Positions 18,258 through 27,527 are shown, counted from the stretch's first letter. The stretch is DNA of 64,000 bases from Bacillota bacterium (GCA_017543265.1 JAFYGI010000028.1:1-64000), one strand, 5' to 3'. A program made the numbers and translations. Notes: generated by a model from the letters alone, not told the origin.

Positions 18258-18265
18258 TACAATAA

Positions 18266-18294
18266 TTGACATAAATGCGCCGAAATAGTATAAT
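18266..18294 (+). promoter_or_regulatory. Consensus promoter for the triple-repeat protein gene
   Basis: Perfect TTGACA (18266-18271) and TATAAT (18289-18294) with a 17-bp spacer, right after the arg terminator and ~50 bp before the start codon. It predicts strong constitutive sigma-A transcription. Confidence 0.85.
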
Positions 18295-18342
18295 TATCGT
18301 AAGAACAGAAATAATGAGACATCGGGGAAGGGGGTATTTGAC

Positions 18343-19536
18343 GTGTATAACAACGATAAAAATGATTTTGAAAAGTTCGTGGCTCTGTACCTTGCCGAGC
18401 AGGATAAGCGCAATGAGGAACTGCGCGACAGGGATATACAGCTGCGGTCGCTGAGAATAATAAATACCGTGCTTACCGCGCTTTTGCTTATTTCGCTTAC
18501 GGTGATAGGGTGGCTGTACCTCGGCAAAAATCAGGGTGTTTTTGTACAGCCCGTGCCAAAGGATGCACAGTACACGCAGATAACCCTGGACGAGCTTAAG
18601 ACCATGCGTAAAAACAATCTTGCCAGGACAAAATACGACTGCGTGGGACAGCTTTACAGCATTACGGGCAATATCGACAAGATAAATGACGATCTTAAGC
18701 ATATAACGCTGTTAAATCCCGATGATTTTCTGGACAGAACGACCTATAAATTCAATATCGGCAGTGATGAATTAAGGTCGGTGCTTTCCGCCTATAATGC
18801 GGGCGACAGGATAAGTCTTAACTGCAAATGCGTGTCGGTCGGCCGCTTTGCGGGCTTTGAATTTGATATTATCGAAATACCCACGGAGGAAAGCGAATAT
18901 ACGGCAGTACGGCTTTCGGCGCTTAACGAGGCACGCAGAAGCGATTCGGGCGCAGCGCGTACACAGTATGAGGGCAAAAAGCTTGTTACGGAGGGCGCTG
19001 TGGAAAGCATCGACAAGGGGCTTTCGTATTTTACGCTGACAGATACGGCGGATACGTCCGACAAAACGGAGTATAAATTTTATGTGCCCGCCGAGCTTCA
19101 GCAGTCGGTTGTGATACTCAGCAAGGGACAGACCGTAAGGGTAAAATGCCAATGCACAAGTGTCGGCTTTATACAGGGGTACGAGTTTGTGCTGGAGGAG
19201 ATATTTACCGACCCGCAGGAATATACCGATATACTTATGTCGCAGCTTTCCTATGAATACAGCGAGGATTTTGCGGCGGCTGCGGAAAACAAAGGCAGGT
19301 TTTTCAAATTCAAAGGCCTGTATGAGTCTGCGGCAAACGACATGAGCTATATTACCTTAAAAAATCCCGAAAACTCATACGACAGGACGGTATATAAAAT
19401 TTATCTCAATAACAGCGAACAATTCAGACAGCAGGTAAACGACCTTGTGCCGGGCAGAGAGATAACCGTATCCTGTCAATGCCGCGATGTAATAAGGTTC
19501 AAGGGCTATGAATTTGACCTTAAAGCTATGGAATAG
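18343..19536 (+). CDS. Unknown membrane-anchored protein with three tandem ~105-residue repeats
   Basis: A 397-aa protein that I cannot name. An acidic/basic N-terminus (about 1-40) is followed by one membrane helix (about 46-66), then three consecutive repeats beginning YTQITLDEL, YTAVRLSAL and YTDILMSQL. Each repeat holds a YKF/YKI strand, a G-[DQR]-x-[IV] turn, a C-x-C pair (CKC, CQC, CQC), and ends in GFEFDI, GYEFVL or GYEFDL. The pattern of short strands resembles tandem OB-like folds, as in tRNA_anti-like domains of secreted proteins; this is inference. Starts with GTG after GGAAGGGGG. It has its own consensus promoter. Confidence 0.75.
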   Translation: MYNNDKNDFEKFVALYLAEQDKRNEELRDRDIQLRSLRIINTVLTALLLISLTVIGWLYLGKNQGVFVQPVPKDAQYTQITLDELKTMRKNNLARTKYDCVGQLYSITGNIDKINDDLKHITLLNPDDFLDRTTYKFNIGSDELRSVLSAYNAGDRISLNCKCVSVGRFAGFEFDIIEIPTEESEYTAVRLSALNEARRSDSGAARTQYEGKKLVTEGAVESIDKGLSYFTLTDTADTSDKTEYKFYVPAELQQSVVILSKGQTVRVKCQCTSVGFIQGYEFVLEEIFTDPQEYTDILMSQLSYEYSEDFAAAAENKGRFFKFKGLYESAANDMSYITLKNPENSYDRTVYKIYLNNSEQFRQQVNDLVPGREITVSCQCRDVIRFKGYEFDLKAME

Positions 19537-19673
19537 TGATGAGGGGGATATATTATAACTGTTCGCAAAATACAGATTTTACGAATAGTAAGCCCCCGAT
19601 TTTCCGATATACCGCCTTTCGGGTGATAAACGCCCCGTTTTGGTAATATACTATCAATAAAAAGGCTGTTTAC

Positions 19674-19943
19674 ATGAACGGTGATATTATTAAGGCTTCC
19701 GTTGCCGATAATCTGGATATACCAAAGGAAGTATTGATGAATATACCCGTGATAACCGTTTCGGGCAAGGACGAAATGACAATTGAAAATTTTAAGGATA
19801 TCAGAGATTTTTCCGAAGAACACATAACGATAAATACCAAAATATCAAAAGTAAAACTTACGGGCACCGGACTTGAAATAAGCTATCTTACAAAGGAAAC
19901 GCTTACTGTCAAAGGCTGCTTTAAAACTTTGGAATTCGGGTGA
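19674..19943 (+). CDS. yqfC: Sporulation protein YqfC (YabP/YqfC family)
   Basis: An 89-aa protein of the YabP/YqfC family, made in the mother cell under sigma-E in Bacillus; its biochemical role is not known. Family-like stretches are DIPKEVLMNIPVITVSGKDE and the short-strand pattern ISKVKLTGTGLEISYL. It lies 4 bp upstream of yqfD, the conserved partner, and starts the run that leads to phoH, ybeY and era. The ribosome site is weak (AAAAGG). No clear sigma-E promoter could be drawn in the 137 bp upstream. Confidence 0.88.
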   Translation: MNGDIIKASVADNLDIPKEVLMNIPVITVSGKDEMTIENFKDIRDFSEEHITINTKISKVKLTGTGLEISYLTKETLTVKGCFKTLEFG

Positions 19944-19947
19944 TAAA

Positions 19948-21180
19948 TTGTTATTGGAATTATGGAAAAATATCAAGGGCCATGTGCGTATATCGGTCAC
20001 GGGTTTTGCAAAGGAACGCTTTTTAAATCTTTTGTCGGCAAATGATATATTTGCATGGGATATCGTAAATACGGGCGGCAAATTGATGCTTAGCGTCAGT
20101 ATTTCGGGGCTGAGAAAGCTGAGACCTATATTAAGAAAGACACACTGCCGCTTTCGGATAATTTCCAAGCACGGCCTGCCGTATTTTATATACAGGCATA
20201 AAAAACGCACCGTTTTTGTCTTTGGTGCATTTATGTTTCTTGTGCTTGTATTTGCTATGTCGCAGTTTATCTGGCTGATAGAAATAAATGGAAATTTTTT
20301 CCTGACGGACACGGAGCTTATTCAATTTTGCAAAAATAACGGCGTTTATACGGGTATGTATAAGCATAATATCGATACGGATATACTAAAGACAAAAATC
20401 AGGCAAAATTATCCGCAGATAAGCTGGATAAGCATTGTGCAAAACGGTACAAGGCTTCTTATCGAGATATCCGAAAACAGCGGCGACACCGTTATTGCCG
20501 GTGATGCGGGGCCGCTTGATGTAATAAGCGCAAGGGACTGCATCGTTACAAAAATTATTGCACAAAACGGCACACCCGCCGTAAATGTGGGCGATACGGT
20601 CAAAAAAGGCGATGTTCTTATACGCTCGGTCTTTGATACATTGGACGAAAACGGCCAGCCCGCACCGCTCTCCCCTGCCCGCTCATCTGGCATAGTGCGC
20701 GGCAAATGGCGCTGCCGCGTCTGTGCGGACATACCGTATAAGGCCAATATAAAGGCTTTTACGGGCAAACGCGACGTTTTTTTGTCCTTGGAGCTTTTTG
20801 GTATTGATTTTAATACAAATTTTATAAAAAACGATACAAAATTCAAAAATTATGATATAATAAAAAGGAATATACAGCTTTGTATCGGTGCGGACTATCC
20901 GCTGCCCGCCGTTATAAAAAAGACGGTTTATGCGGAATATGTGCCAAAGCAGGTGGTCTATACCGAGGAAAAGGCCAGACAGGCTGCCGAAACGGCGCTC
21001 AATAAAAAGCTTTTTGCCGTCCTGCCCCAAAGCTGCGATATTCTTGACAAAAAAGTCGATTTTACATACAGCGGGGAGCTCGTGACCGCGGCGGCCGAGC
21101 TTTTGCTTGAAGATGATATAGGTGTAAACACAGGAGGAATTGCAATTAATGGAACAAACGAAGCTTCAGATAGACAATAG
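19948..21180 (+). CDS. yqfD: Sporulation protein YqfD
   Basis: A 410-aa membrane protein conserved with yqfC in endospore formers and required for efficient sporulation. The N-terminal ~80 residues are cytoplasmic (LLELWKNIKGHVRISVTG is the family opening). A basic stretch and one membrane helix follow at about 90-112, then a large outer domain. TTG start at 19948 after GGGTGAT, overlapping the yqfC stop region. Its 3' end overlaps phoH by 32 bp, so translation is probably coupled. Confidence 0.9.
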   Translation: MLLELWKNIKGHVRISVTGFAKERFLNLLSANDIFAWDIVNTGGKLMLSVSISGLRKLRPILRKTHCRFRIISKHGLPYFIYRHKKRTVFVFGAFMFLVLVFAMSQFIWLIEINGNFFLTDTELIQFCKNNGVYTGMYKHNIDTDILKTKIRQNYPQISWISIVQNGTRLLIEISENSGDTVIAGDAGPLDVISARDCIVTKIIAQNGTPAVNVGDTVKKGDVLIRSVFDTLDENGQPAPLSPARSSGIVRGKWRCRVCADIPYKANIKAFTGKRDVFLSLELFGIDFNTNFIKNDTKFKNYDIIKRNIQLCIGADYPLPAVIKKTVYAEYVPKQVVYTEEKARQAAETALNKKLFAVLPQSCDILDKKVDFTYSGELVTAAAELLLEDDIGVNTGGIAINGTNEASDRQ

Positions 21181-22120
21181 GCTGATATCACATATATTCG
21201 GCAATTTTGATGCAAATATCAAAAAAATCGAGCATGAATACGGTGTCAGCATTGTAAATCGGGGTGATGATATAGTCGTAAGCGGTGAGCAGGATAATAT
21301 CAAAACCGCCGTTCAGGTGCTTAATGCGCTTATCCGCACCGCCGACAAGGGCGAGGAGATATCGGAGCAGAACCTTAATTATTTTATCGAGGAGGCCAAC
21401 GAAAACAATATCGAAAATGCGCAGACCCTCTCGGATGATTATATCTGCTCCACCGTCAACGGCCGCGCCCTGCGTCCCAAAACTCTCGGCCAGAAAAAAT
21501 ATATCGACTCTATCCGCGGCAATACCATTGTTTTCGGCGTTGGCCCCGCAGGTACGGGCAAGACATATCTTGCAATGGCAATGGCTATAACAGCCTTTAA
21601 AAATAACGAGGTAAACAGGATAATCCTCACCCGCCCCGCCATCGAGGCAGGCGAAAATCTGGGCTTTCTTCCGGGTGATCTTCAGCAGAAGGTTGATCCC
21701 TATCTGCGCCCGCTTTATGATGCCCTTTATGAGATAATGGGTGCGGAGACTTTTTTAAGAAATATGGAAAAGGGCACTGTCGAGGTGGCTCCGCTTGCCT
21801 ATATGCGCGGCCGCACCCTCGATAACTCCTTTATCGTTCTGGACGAGGCACAGAACACCACTCCCGAGCAGATGAAGATGTTTCTTACCCGTCTCGGCTA
21901 CGGCTCCAAGGCGGTAATTACGGGCGATGTTACGCAGATAGACCTGCCAAAGGGCAAAAACAGCGGTCTTATCGAGGCCGTAAAGATACTGTCCGAGGTG
22001 GAGGATATCGCGGTATGCAGGCTTTCAAACAAGGACGTTGTAAGGCATCCCCTTGTGCAGAATATCATCAAGGCCTATGAAAAGTACGAAAAGAAGCAGG
22101 AATACAAAAAGGGAAAATAA
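21149..22120 (+). CDS. phoH: PhoH family ATPase
   Basis: A 323-aa cytoplasmic ATPase of the PhoH/PhoL family, associated with RNA metabolism and found with ybeY across bacteria. An N-terminal KH-like segment (IFGNFDANIKKIEHEYGVSI) precedes the ATPase core with Walker A GPAGTGKT (about 132-139), NRIILTRPAIEAGENLGFLP, and Walker B LDEAQNTTPEQMKMFLTR. I chose the ATG at 21149, 11 bp after GGAGG, over a TTG three codons earlier. It starts inside yqfD and ends 2 bp before ybeY. Confidence 0.95.
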   Translation: MEQTKLQIDNRLISHIFGNFDANIKKIEHEYGVSIVNRGDDIVVSGEQDNIKTAVQVLNALIRTADKGEEISEQNLNYFIEEANENNIENAQTLSDDYICSTVNGRALRPKTLGQKKYIDSIRGNTIVFGVGPAGTGKTYLAMAMAITAFKNNEVNRIILTRPAIEAGENLGFLPGDLQQKVDPYLRPLYDALYEIMGAETFLRNMEKGTVEVAPLAYMRGRTLDNSFIVLDEAQNTTPEQMKMFLTRLGYGSKAVITGDVTQIDLPKGKNSGLIEAVKILSEVEDIAVCRLSNKDVVRHPLVQNIIKAYEKYEKKQEYKKGK

Positions 22121-22122
22121 TA

Positions 22123-22572
22123 ATGGAATTAATTTACGAAAACGAAACGGAATATGATGTTGACTATTCCCTGATAGAAAAAACAGCCAAGGCCGCCCTT
22201 GAATACGAGCATTTTACCGACAACACCGAGATAAGCGTGACCGTTGTTTCGCTTGAGGATATACACCGGATAAACCTTGAACACCGCGGCATTGACCGCC
22301 CTACCGACGTTTTAAGCTTTCCGCTTATTGATTTTACGCGGGACAAGCTTAAGGACGGCGAAAAGGTATATCTGGGCGATATCGTTTTATGCTATGACAA
22401 GGTGCTTTCACAGGCAAAGGAATACGGTCACAGCGTTGAACGCGAGCTGGCCTTTCTGACGGCGCACAGTATGCTGCATCTCATGGGCTACGACCATATG
22501 GTGCCCGAGGAGGAAAAGGTCATGTTTGCAAAGCAGGAAGAGATATTAAAGGGTATGGGACTTACGAGGTAA
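22123..22572 (+). CDS. ybeY: Endoribonuclease YbeY
   Basis: A 149-aa zinc-dependent endoribonuclease needed for 16S rRNA 3'-end maturation and ribosome quality control. The UPF0054 metal motif H-x3-H-x5-H is clear in HSMLHLMGYDH (about 115-125). NLEHRGIDRPTDVLSFPL and LGDIVLC are also typical. It lies between phoH and cdd. In Bacillus the 7TM-HD gene pgpH and dgkA sit in this stretch. Both are absent here. Confidence 0.96.
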   Translation: MELIYENETEYDVDYSLIEKTAKAALEYEHFTDNTEISVTVVSLEDIHRINLEHRGIDRPTDVLSFPLIDFTRDKLKDGEKVYLGDIVLCYDKVLSQAKEYGHSVERELAFLTAHSMLHLMGYDHMVPEEEKVMFAKQEEILKGMGLTR

Positions 22573-22576
22573 TAAT

Positions 22577-22975
22577 ATGGAAGAAAACAAACAGCTTTTG
22601 GAAATTGCATCAAAGGCGGCAAAATACGCTTATGCCCCCTACTCCGATTTTAAGGTCGGTGCTGCGCTTTTAACGGACGACGGCCTTGTTTTCACGGGCT
22701 GCAATATTGAAAACGCAAGCTACGGCCTTTGCAACTGCGCCGAAAGAACGGCTGTTTTTAAGGCTGTTTCCGAGGCCAAGACAAATTTTAAAAAAATCGC
22801 GGTCGCCGTTGAGGATATCAATAAAACAGTCTATCCCTGCGGTGCCTGCTTACAGGTGCTTGCGGAATTCATGTATGACGGCAGCGTTATAATAAGCCGA
22901 AACGGCGTGCCCGAGGAAATAAAAGTAAAAGATATGCTGCCGTATAATTTTACTTTGGGCGAAAAAAATGAATAA
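22577..22975 (+). CDS. cdd: Cytidine deaminase
   Basis: Deaminates cytidine and deoxycytidine to uridine forms for pyrimidine salvage. 132 aa, as in tetrameric bacterial enzymes. The zinc ligands Cys54, Cys88 and Cys91 and the catalytic Glu56 are in CAERTAVFKA and YPCGACLQVLAEF. FTGCNIENASYG binds nucleoside. It is 4 bp after ybeY, preceded by GAGGT. Confidence 0.97.
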   Translation: MEENKQLLEIASKAAKYAYAPYSDFKVGAALLTDDGLVFTGCNIENASYGLCNCAERTAVFKAVSEAKTNFKKIAVAVEDINKTVYPCGACLQVLAEFMYDGSVIISRNGVPEEIKVKDMLPYNFTLGEKNE

Positions 22976-23017
22976 GCGGTTCTTCGTTTGCAAATATTTT
23001 TGAAATAAGGTGATATA

Positions 23018-23503
23018 TTGAACATACAAGTAATAAAAGGCGATATTACAAAGCTTGATGTGGATGCGATAGTAAATGCCGCAAATTCAAGCCTTTTGGG
23101 CGGAGGCGGCGTTGACGGGGCTATACACCGCGCCGCGGGCAAGGAGCTTCTTGCCGAGTGCCGTCTGCTTGGCGGCTGCAAAACGGGCGAGGCCAAAATA
23201 ACAAAGGGCTATAATTTAAAGGCCAAATACGTTATACATACGGTCGGCCCCGTTTACCATGACCGCGAGGATGATTCCGTGCTGCTTGAAAGCTGCTATA
23301 AAAGCTCAATGGCGCTTGCCCTTGAAAACGATATACACAGCATTGCCTTTCCCGCGATCTCGACGGGTGTTTACGGTTATCCCAAGGACAAGGCCTGCAA
23401 AATTGCCGTAAAAACGATAAAGGAATATGACAAATACGATATAGATGTATACTTTGTATGCTTTGACAGCGAAACTTACGGGCTGTACAATGATTTGATT
23501 TAG
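23018..23503 (+). CDS. Macro domain protein (ADP-ribose / O-acetyl-ADP-ribose hydrolase type)
   Basis: A 161-aa stand-alone macro domain of the MacroD/YmdB class, which removes ADP-ribose or the acetyl group from O-acetyl-ADP-ribose. [21 protein letters not shown] and HRAAG carry the catalytic Asn/Asp and glycine-rich loop. [17 protein letters not shown] is the second ligand loop. It starts with TTG after AAGGTGAT, 42 bp after cdd. It sits in an operon of nucleotide salvage, DNA repair and ribosome maturation, an uncommon position. Confidence 0.93.
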   Translation: MNIQVIKGDITKLDVDAIVNAANSSLLGGGGVDGAIHRAAGKELLAECRLLGGCKTGEAKITKGYNLKAKYVIHTVGPVYHDREDDSVLLESCYKSSMALALENDIHSIAFPAISTGVYGYPKDKACKIAVKTIKEYDKYDIDVYFVCFDSETYGLYNDLI

Positions 23504-23512
23504 GAATAAGCT

Positions 23513-24082
23513 ATGACTACCTGGGAAGAACTTGAACAGATGTGCCTTAACTGCCGTGGCTGCCGCCTTTGCGAAACACGGAACAATGTGGTTATAGGCG
23601 TAGGAAATAAAAATGCGGATATTATGTTTGTCGGCGAGGGTCCCGGCTATCACGAGGATATGCAGGGCGAGCCCTTTGTTGGTGCCGCAGGACAGCTTCT
23701 TGACAAAATGCTGGCCGCTGTCGGTCTTGACAGAAGCATTGTTTACATAGCAAATGTGGTCAAGTGCCGTCCGCCCAACAACCGCAACCCCGAACAGGAC
23801 GAGCAGGATGCCTGCATAAACTATTTAAGGCGGCAGTACCTTCTTATAAGGCCGAAAATTATAGTTTGCCTTGGGAAGATAGCCGCATCGGCACTTATTG
23901 AACAAAACTTTCCCATTACAAGGGATCACGGGGTATGGTACAGCAAAAAGGACTGCGAATTTATCGCTACCTTCCACCCCTCTGCCCTGCTGCGCGACGA
24001 GAGCAAAAAGCGTATTGCGTGGGAGGATCTGAAAAAGATAAAGCAAAAATACGACGAATTAAAAAGTGAGGACAACAAATGA
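23513..24082 (+). CDS. Uracil-DNA glycosylase, family 4-like, iron-sulfur
   Basis: A 189-aa repair enzyme that cuts uracil from DNA. The family-4 pattern is clear: four cluster cysteines begin with CLNCRGCRLC (Cys14 and Cys17 are the likely first pair). The active site is GEGPGYHEDMQGEPFVG, with VVKCRPPNNRNP following. The C-terminal ATFHPSALLRD holds the catalytic histidine. It follows the macro gene by 9 bp and overlaps era by 4 bp (ATGA). Family-5 enzymes are the nearest alternative. Confidence 0.93.
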   Translation: MTTWEELEQMCLNCRGCRLCETRNNVVIGVGNKNADIMFVGEGPGYHEDMQGEPFVGAAGQLLDKMLAAVGLDRSIVYIANVVKCRPPNNRNPEQDEQDACINYLRRQYLLIRPKIIVCLGKIAASALIEQNFPITRDHGVWYSKKDCEFIATFHPSALLRDESKKRIAWEDLKKIKQKYDELKSEDNK

Positions 24083-24984
24083 GCAATAATTTTAAATCGG
24101 GCTTTGTGTCGCTTATCGGCAGGCCTAACGTGGGCAAGTCCACGCTTATGAACTGCCTTATAGGCGAAAAGATAGCCATAATATCAAGCAAGCCCCAGAC
24201 CACCCGCAACAAGATACAGTCCATACTTACAACGGACGATATGCAGGTGATATTCATTGATACGCCCGGGCTTCATACGCCCAAGTCAAAGCTTGGCGAC
24301 TATATGGTAAAAAGTGCGGAAAACACGCTGTCAAACGTGGATATAGTCATGTACCTTATTGAGCCGTTCGAGAAAATAAAGGACTCCGACAGGGCTATCC
24401 TTGAAAGGCTTAAAAGGGTAAAATCGCCCGTATTTCTTGTTATAAACAAAATAGATACCGTCGAAAAGCCCGAGCTTTTAAAGGTCATCGAGGCCTACAG
24501 CAAGGAATATCCGTTTAAGGAGATAATCCCCATTTCGGCGCTTAAAGACAAAAACACGGACGACCTTTTAAACGCCATAAAAAAATATATCCCCGAGGGC
24601 CCGAAGTATTTCCCCGACGATATGATAACCGACCAGCCCGAAAGGCAGATAGTTGCCGAGATAATCCGCGAAAAGGCGCTTTATCTTTTACAGGACGAGA
24701 TACCCCACGGCATAGCCGTTGAGATAACCTCCATGAAGCCCAGAAAGGACAAGGATATTACCGATATCGAGGCTACCATCTACTGCGAGCGGGAGTCACA
24801 TAAGGGCATAATCATCGGCAAGCAGGGCTCCATGCTTAAAAAGATAGGCTCCAACGCGCGCCGTGATATTGAAAGATTTATTTCGGGCAGCGTTAATTTG
24901 CAGATCTGGATAAAGGTCAAAAAAGACTGGCGTGACAGCGATTTTCTTTTAAGAAACTTTGGCTACAACGAAAAGGAGATCTGA
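24079..24984 (+). CDS. era: GTPase Era
   Basis: A 301-aa GTPase that binds the 3' end of 16S rRNA and checks 30S assembly. G1 GRPNVGKST, G2 region KPQTTRNKI, G3 DTPGLH, G4 NKID, G5 SALKD are all present. The C-terminal KH domain holds GIIIGKQGSMLKKIG. It overlaps the uracil-DNA glycosylase by 4 bp. It works in the same process as ybeY three genes upstream. Confidence 0.98.
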   Translation: MSNNFKSGFVSLIGRPNVGKSTLMNCLIGEKIAIISSKPQTTRNKIQSILTTDDMQVIFIDTPGLHTPKSKLGDYMVKSAENTLSNVDIVMYLIEPFEKIKDSDRAILERLKRVKSPVFLVINKIDTVEKPELLKVIEAYSKEYPFKEIIPISALKDKNTDDLLNAIKKYIPEGPKYFPDDMITDQPERQIVAEIIREKALYLLQDEIPHGIAVEITSMKPRKDKDITDIEATIYCERESHKGIIIGKQGSMLKKIGSNARRDIERFISGSVNLQIWIKVKKDWRDSDFLLRNFGYNEKEI

Positions 24985-25047
24985 AATCCAATTTTTCCAA
25001 AGTATATTACCCCCATGATATGAACAAAGTATAGTGAGGTGATATAT

Positions 25048-25191
25048 ATGAAAAATTATTTCTGGCGCTTATTTGAACATACGGGTAATATTGATGCTTA
25101 TCTTGCCTACAAGGATGCGCAACGTACACATACATCAAAGAATTCAGGTGATATAAATGAGCAAGCGGAAGGTACGGGGTATCGTTATTGA
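25048..25191 (+). CDS. yqzL: YqzL-like small protein
   Basis: A 47-aa protein between era and recO. Its N-terminal half, MKNYFWRLFEHTGNIDAYLA, matches the YqzL family known at this place in Firmicutes, whose function is unknown. GTGAGGTGAT precedes the ATG. It overlaps the start of recO by 35 bp, in another frame, so recO translation is probably coupled to it. The C-terminal ~20 residues (polar, EQAEGTGYRY) are longer than I expect for the family and coincide with the recO overlap. Confidence 0.85.
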   Translation: MKNYFWRLFEHTGNIDAYLAYKDAQRTHTSKNSGDINEQAEGTGYRY

Positions 25192-25888
25192 GGCCTCGAA
25201 TAAAGGTGAAAATGACAGGTGGCTTACCGTGCTTTGCAAGGATCTGGGCAAGATCTCCGTCAAGGCACGCGCCTGCCGCAAGCCCAATGCAAAGCTTTTC
25301 GGCTGCTCTGCCCTGTTCAGCTACTGTGATTTTATCATTGACGACCACTTGCAGTTTTATCAGCTTTTAAGCGGCGAACCGCTGACACATTTTTTTGTCG
25401 GCTGTGACGACATCAAAAAGCTGGCGCTTGCAAATTATTTTGTGTCAATGACAAACAAAATGCTGAAGCACGGGCAGGAGGACAACGAGTTTATGTATTT
25501 TCTGCTAAAGGCTTTGCAGGCACTTGACAAGGATATAAACGATATACGCACTATCGGCTATATTTTTGAGATACGCTCGCTTGTTATACTTGGGTTTATG
25601 CCGTATATGGAAGGCTGTATTGCCTGCGGTGCGGAAAATACCGGATATTTCACACCCGAGGGCATGGTCTGTCCCGCCTGCGCAAAGGACGGGGATATAC
25701 GCCTTACGCCCGAGACCTGCCTTGCCCTGTCGGAGATCACAGCCTGTGATGCGGACAAGGTTTTCAGGCTTAAATACAACAGCGCGGTCAAAAAACAGCT
25801 TTCGGACTGCGCAAGGATAATGATGAACTATTATATGAACACAAGCTTTCATACATACAATGTTATGGGCTATGTAAAATGGTATTAA
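25157..25888 (+). CDS. recO: DNA repair protein RecO
   Basis: A 243-aa recombination mediator that helps load RecA on single-stranded DNA in the RecFOR pathway. The N-terminal OB domain begins RGIVIEASNKGENDRWLTVL. A zinc finger is visible in the middle with the pairs CIAC (about 155-158) and CPAC (about 173-176). C-terminal helices follow. Its start lies inside yqzL, with AGGTGAT upstream. Confidence 0.96.
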   Translation: MSKRKVRGIVIEASNKGENDRWLTVLCKDLGKISVKARACRKPNAKLFGCSALFSYCDFIIDDHLQFYQLLSGEPLTHFFVGCDDIKKLALANYFVSMTNKMLKHGQEDNEFMYFLLKALQALDKDINDIRTIGYIFEIRSLVILGFMPYMEGCIACGAENTGYFTPEGMVCPACAKDGDIRLTPETCLALSEITACDADKVFRLKYNSAVKKQLSDCARIMMNYYMNTSFHTYNVMGYVKWY

Positions 25889-25903
25889 AAAAGGAAACAC
25901 AAA

Positions 25904-26416
25904 ATGAAAAAAACGATGATCTTACTTACGCTTGCCGTGCTTATGACGGGCTGCGGCAGCAAAAAAACAAACGACAGCGATATCGAGATGACCACCGAAA
26001 CAACAATTGAGACCTCCGAAACCACTACCGCCGAGCCACTTGTTGTTGTGGACACCCCCGAGGCCTTTCTGGATATGGGTATATTTATCGATGCTCCGTC
26101 GGGTGCGGAAAAGATAAGCTACTCCATCCTTAACGGCAATATGGCGGAAATAGATTTTCAATATTCCTCTGTACAGTATGTACTGCGCGGCACAAAGACA
26201 AACGAACAGCTTGACTTTGACATTAACGATGAATATGACAGTCTGGAGGACACCATAGACAACGGTACAAGACAGGCCGTTATCAAAACGACCGTAGGCG
26301 GAAACCATGTATGCTTCTGGCAGTATGACGGCGTGAATTATGCGCTTATGTCCCTGCAGGGCGTTGACAAGGACGAGTTTACAAAGCTTGCCATGTGGTT
26401 TTCCTTCCCCGATTAA
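25904..26416 (+). CDS. Predicted lipoprotein of unknown function
   Basis: A 170-aa secreted lipoprotein with signal peptide and lipobox LMTGC (lipid-bearing Cys at about 17). A Thr/Glu-rich spacer of about 25 residues follows, then a compact globular part of ~120 residues with many short strands and a single Trp-rich end (FWQYDGVNYALMSL). It resembles small DUF4367-like or anti-sigma-like lipoproteins in outline, but I do not recognise it. It lies 15 bp after recO and is followed by the shared terminator, so it ends this operon. Confidence 0.75.
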   Translation: MKKTMILLTLAVLMTGCGSKKTNDSDIEMTTETTIETSETTTAEPLVVVDTPEAFLDMGIFIDAPSGAEKISYSILNGNMAEIDFQYSSVQYVLRGTKTNEQLDFDINDEYDSLEDTIDNGTRQAVIKTTVGGNHVCFWQYDGVNYALMSLQGVDKDEFTKLAMWFSFPD

Positions 26417-26422
26417 AGCAAT

Positions 26423-26453
26423 AAAAAAGAGCCGCTTTTGCGACTCTTTTTTT
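26423..26453. terminator. Bidirectional terminator between the recO operon and gap
   Basis: AAAAAAGAGCCGC - TTTT - GCGACTCTTTTTTT: a near-perfect hairpin (one C-A mismatch) with T-runs on both strands, between convergent genes. Confidence 0.9.
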
Positions 26454-26463
26454 ATGTCTTGAA

Positions 26464-27477
26464 TTATGCTAATTCAGAGAAATACTTGATAGTTCTTACC
26501 ATCTGGCTTGTGTAAGAGTTTTCGTTGTCGTACCAGGAAACAACCTGTACCTGATATTCGTCATCGGAAACCTTGGAAACCATGGTCTGTGTAGCATCAA
26601 ATAATGAACCGTAAGTCATACCTACGATATCGGAAGAAACGATCTCATCCTCGTTGTAGCCGAAGGACTCGTTAGCAGCAGCCTTCATAGCAGCGTTGAT
26701 GCCTTCCTTTGTAACGTCCTTGCCCTTAACAACAGCTGTAAGGATAGTTGTGGAACCTGTAGGTGTGGGAACACGCTGTGCGGAACCGATAAGCTTGCCG
26801 TTAAGCTCGGGGATAACAAGACCGATAGCCTTTGCAGCACCTGTCGAGTTGGGAACGATGTTTACAGCAGCAGCACGGCTTCTTCTGAGGTCACCCTTTC
26901 TCTGAGGACCGTCAAGAGTCATCTGGTCGCCTGTGTAAGCATGGATAGTACACATAATACCCGACTGGATAGCAGCATACTTATTTAAAGCATCAGCCAT
27001 AGGTGCAAGGCAGTTTGTTGTACATGAAGCAGCGGAAATGATATTGTCGCTTGCCTTTAATGTTGTGTGGTTTGTGTTGTAAACGATCGTAGGAAGATCA
27101 TTGCCTGCGGGTGCGGAAATAACGACCTTGCGTGCACCTGCGTTGATGTGAGCCTGAGCCGTTTCCTTTGATGTGTAGAAGCCCGAGCACTCAAGAACAA
27201 CGTCTACATTGTTTTCCTTCCAGGGGCAGTTGTTAGCATCGGTGAAAGCGTAGATCTTGATCTCCTTGCCGTCAACTGTGATGGAGTCCTCACCTGCGGT
27301 TACAGTGTGACCCTCAAATCTGCCCTGTGATGAATCGTACTTTAAAAGATGAGCAAGCATCTTGGGGCTTGTAAGATCGTTGATAGCAACAACCTCGTAA
27401 CCCTCAGCAACAAACATCTGTCTGAAAGCAAGACGGCCGATACGACCGAAACCGTTAATAGCAACTTTTACTGACAT
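26464..27477 (-). CDS. gap: Glyceraldehyde-3-phosphate dehydrogenase, type I
   Basis: Oxidises glyceraldehyde 3-phosphate to 1,3-bisphosphoglycerate with NAD in glycolysis. 337 aa, the normal length. The NAD-binding [12 protein letters not shown] opens the protein. The catalytic cysteine is Cys152 in [29 protein letters not shown] and SWYDNENSY are family hallmarks. AGGAGG lies before the start. It is monocistronic between its own promoter and a shared terminator. Codon choice is more uniform than in neighbours, as expected for a highly expressed gene. Confidence 0.98.
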   Translation of the reverse strand: MSVKVAINGFGRIGRLAFRQMFVAEGYEVVAINDLTSPKMLAHLLKYDSSQGRFEGHTVTAGEDSITVDGKEIKIYAFTDANNCPWKENNVDVVLECSGFYTSKETAQAHINAGARKVVISAPAGNDLPTIVYNTNHTTLKASDNIISAASCTTNCLAPMADALNKYAAIQSGIMCTIHAYTGDQMTLDGPQRKGDLRRSRAAAVNIVPNSTGAAKAIGLVIPELNGKLIGSAQRVPTPTGSTTILTAVVKGKDVTKEGINAAMKAAANESFGYNEDEIVSSDIVGMTYGSLFDATQTMVSKVSDDEYQVQVVSWYDNENSYTSQMVRTIKYFSELA

Positions 27478-27527
27478 TTATAGTTACCTCCTATAAAAAA
27501 TTTTTTAAAAAATTACCTACGTTGATT

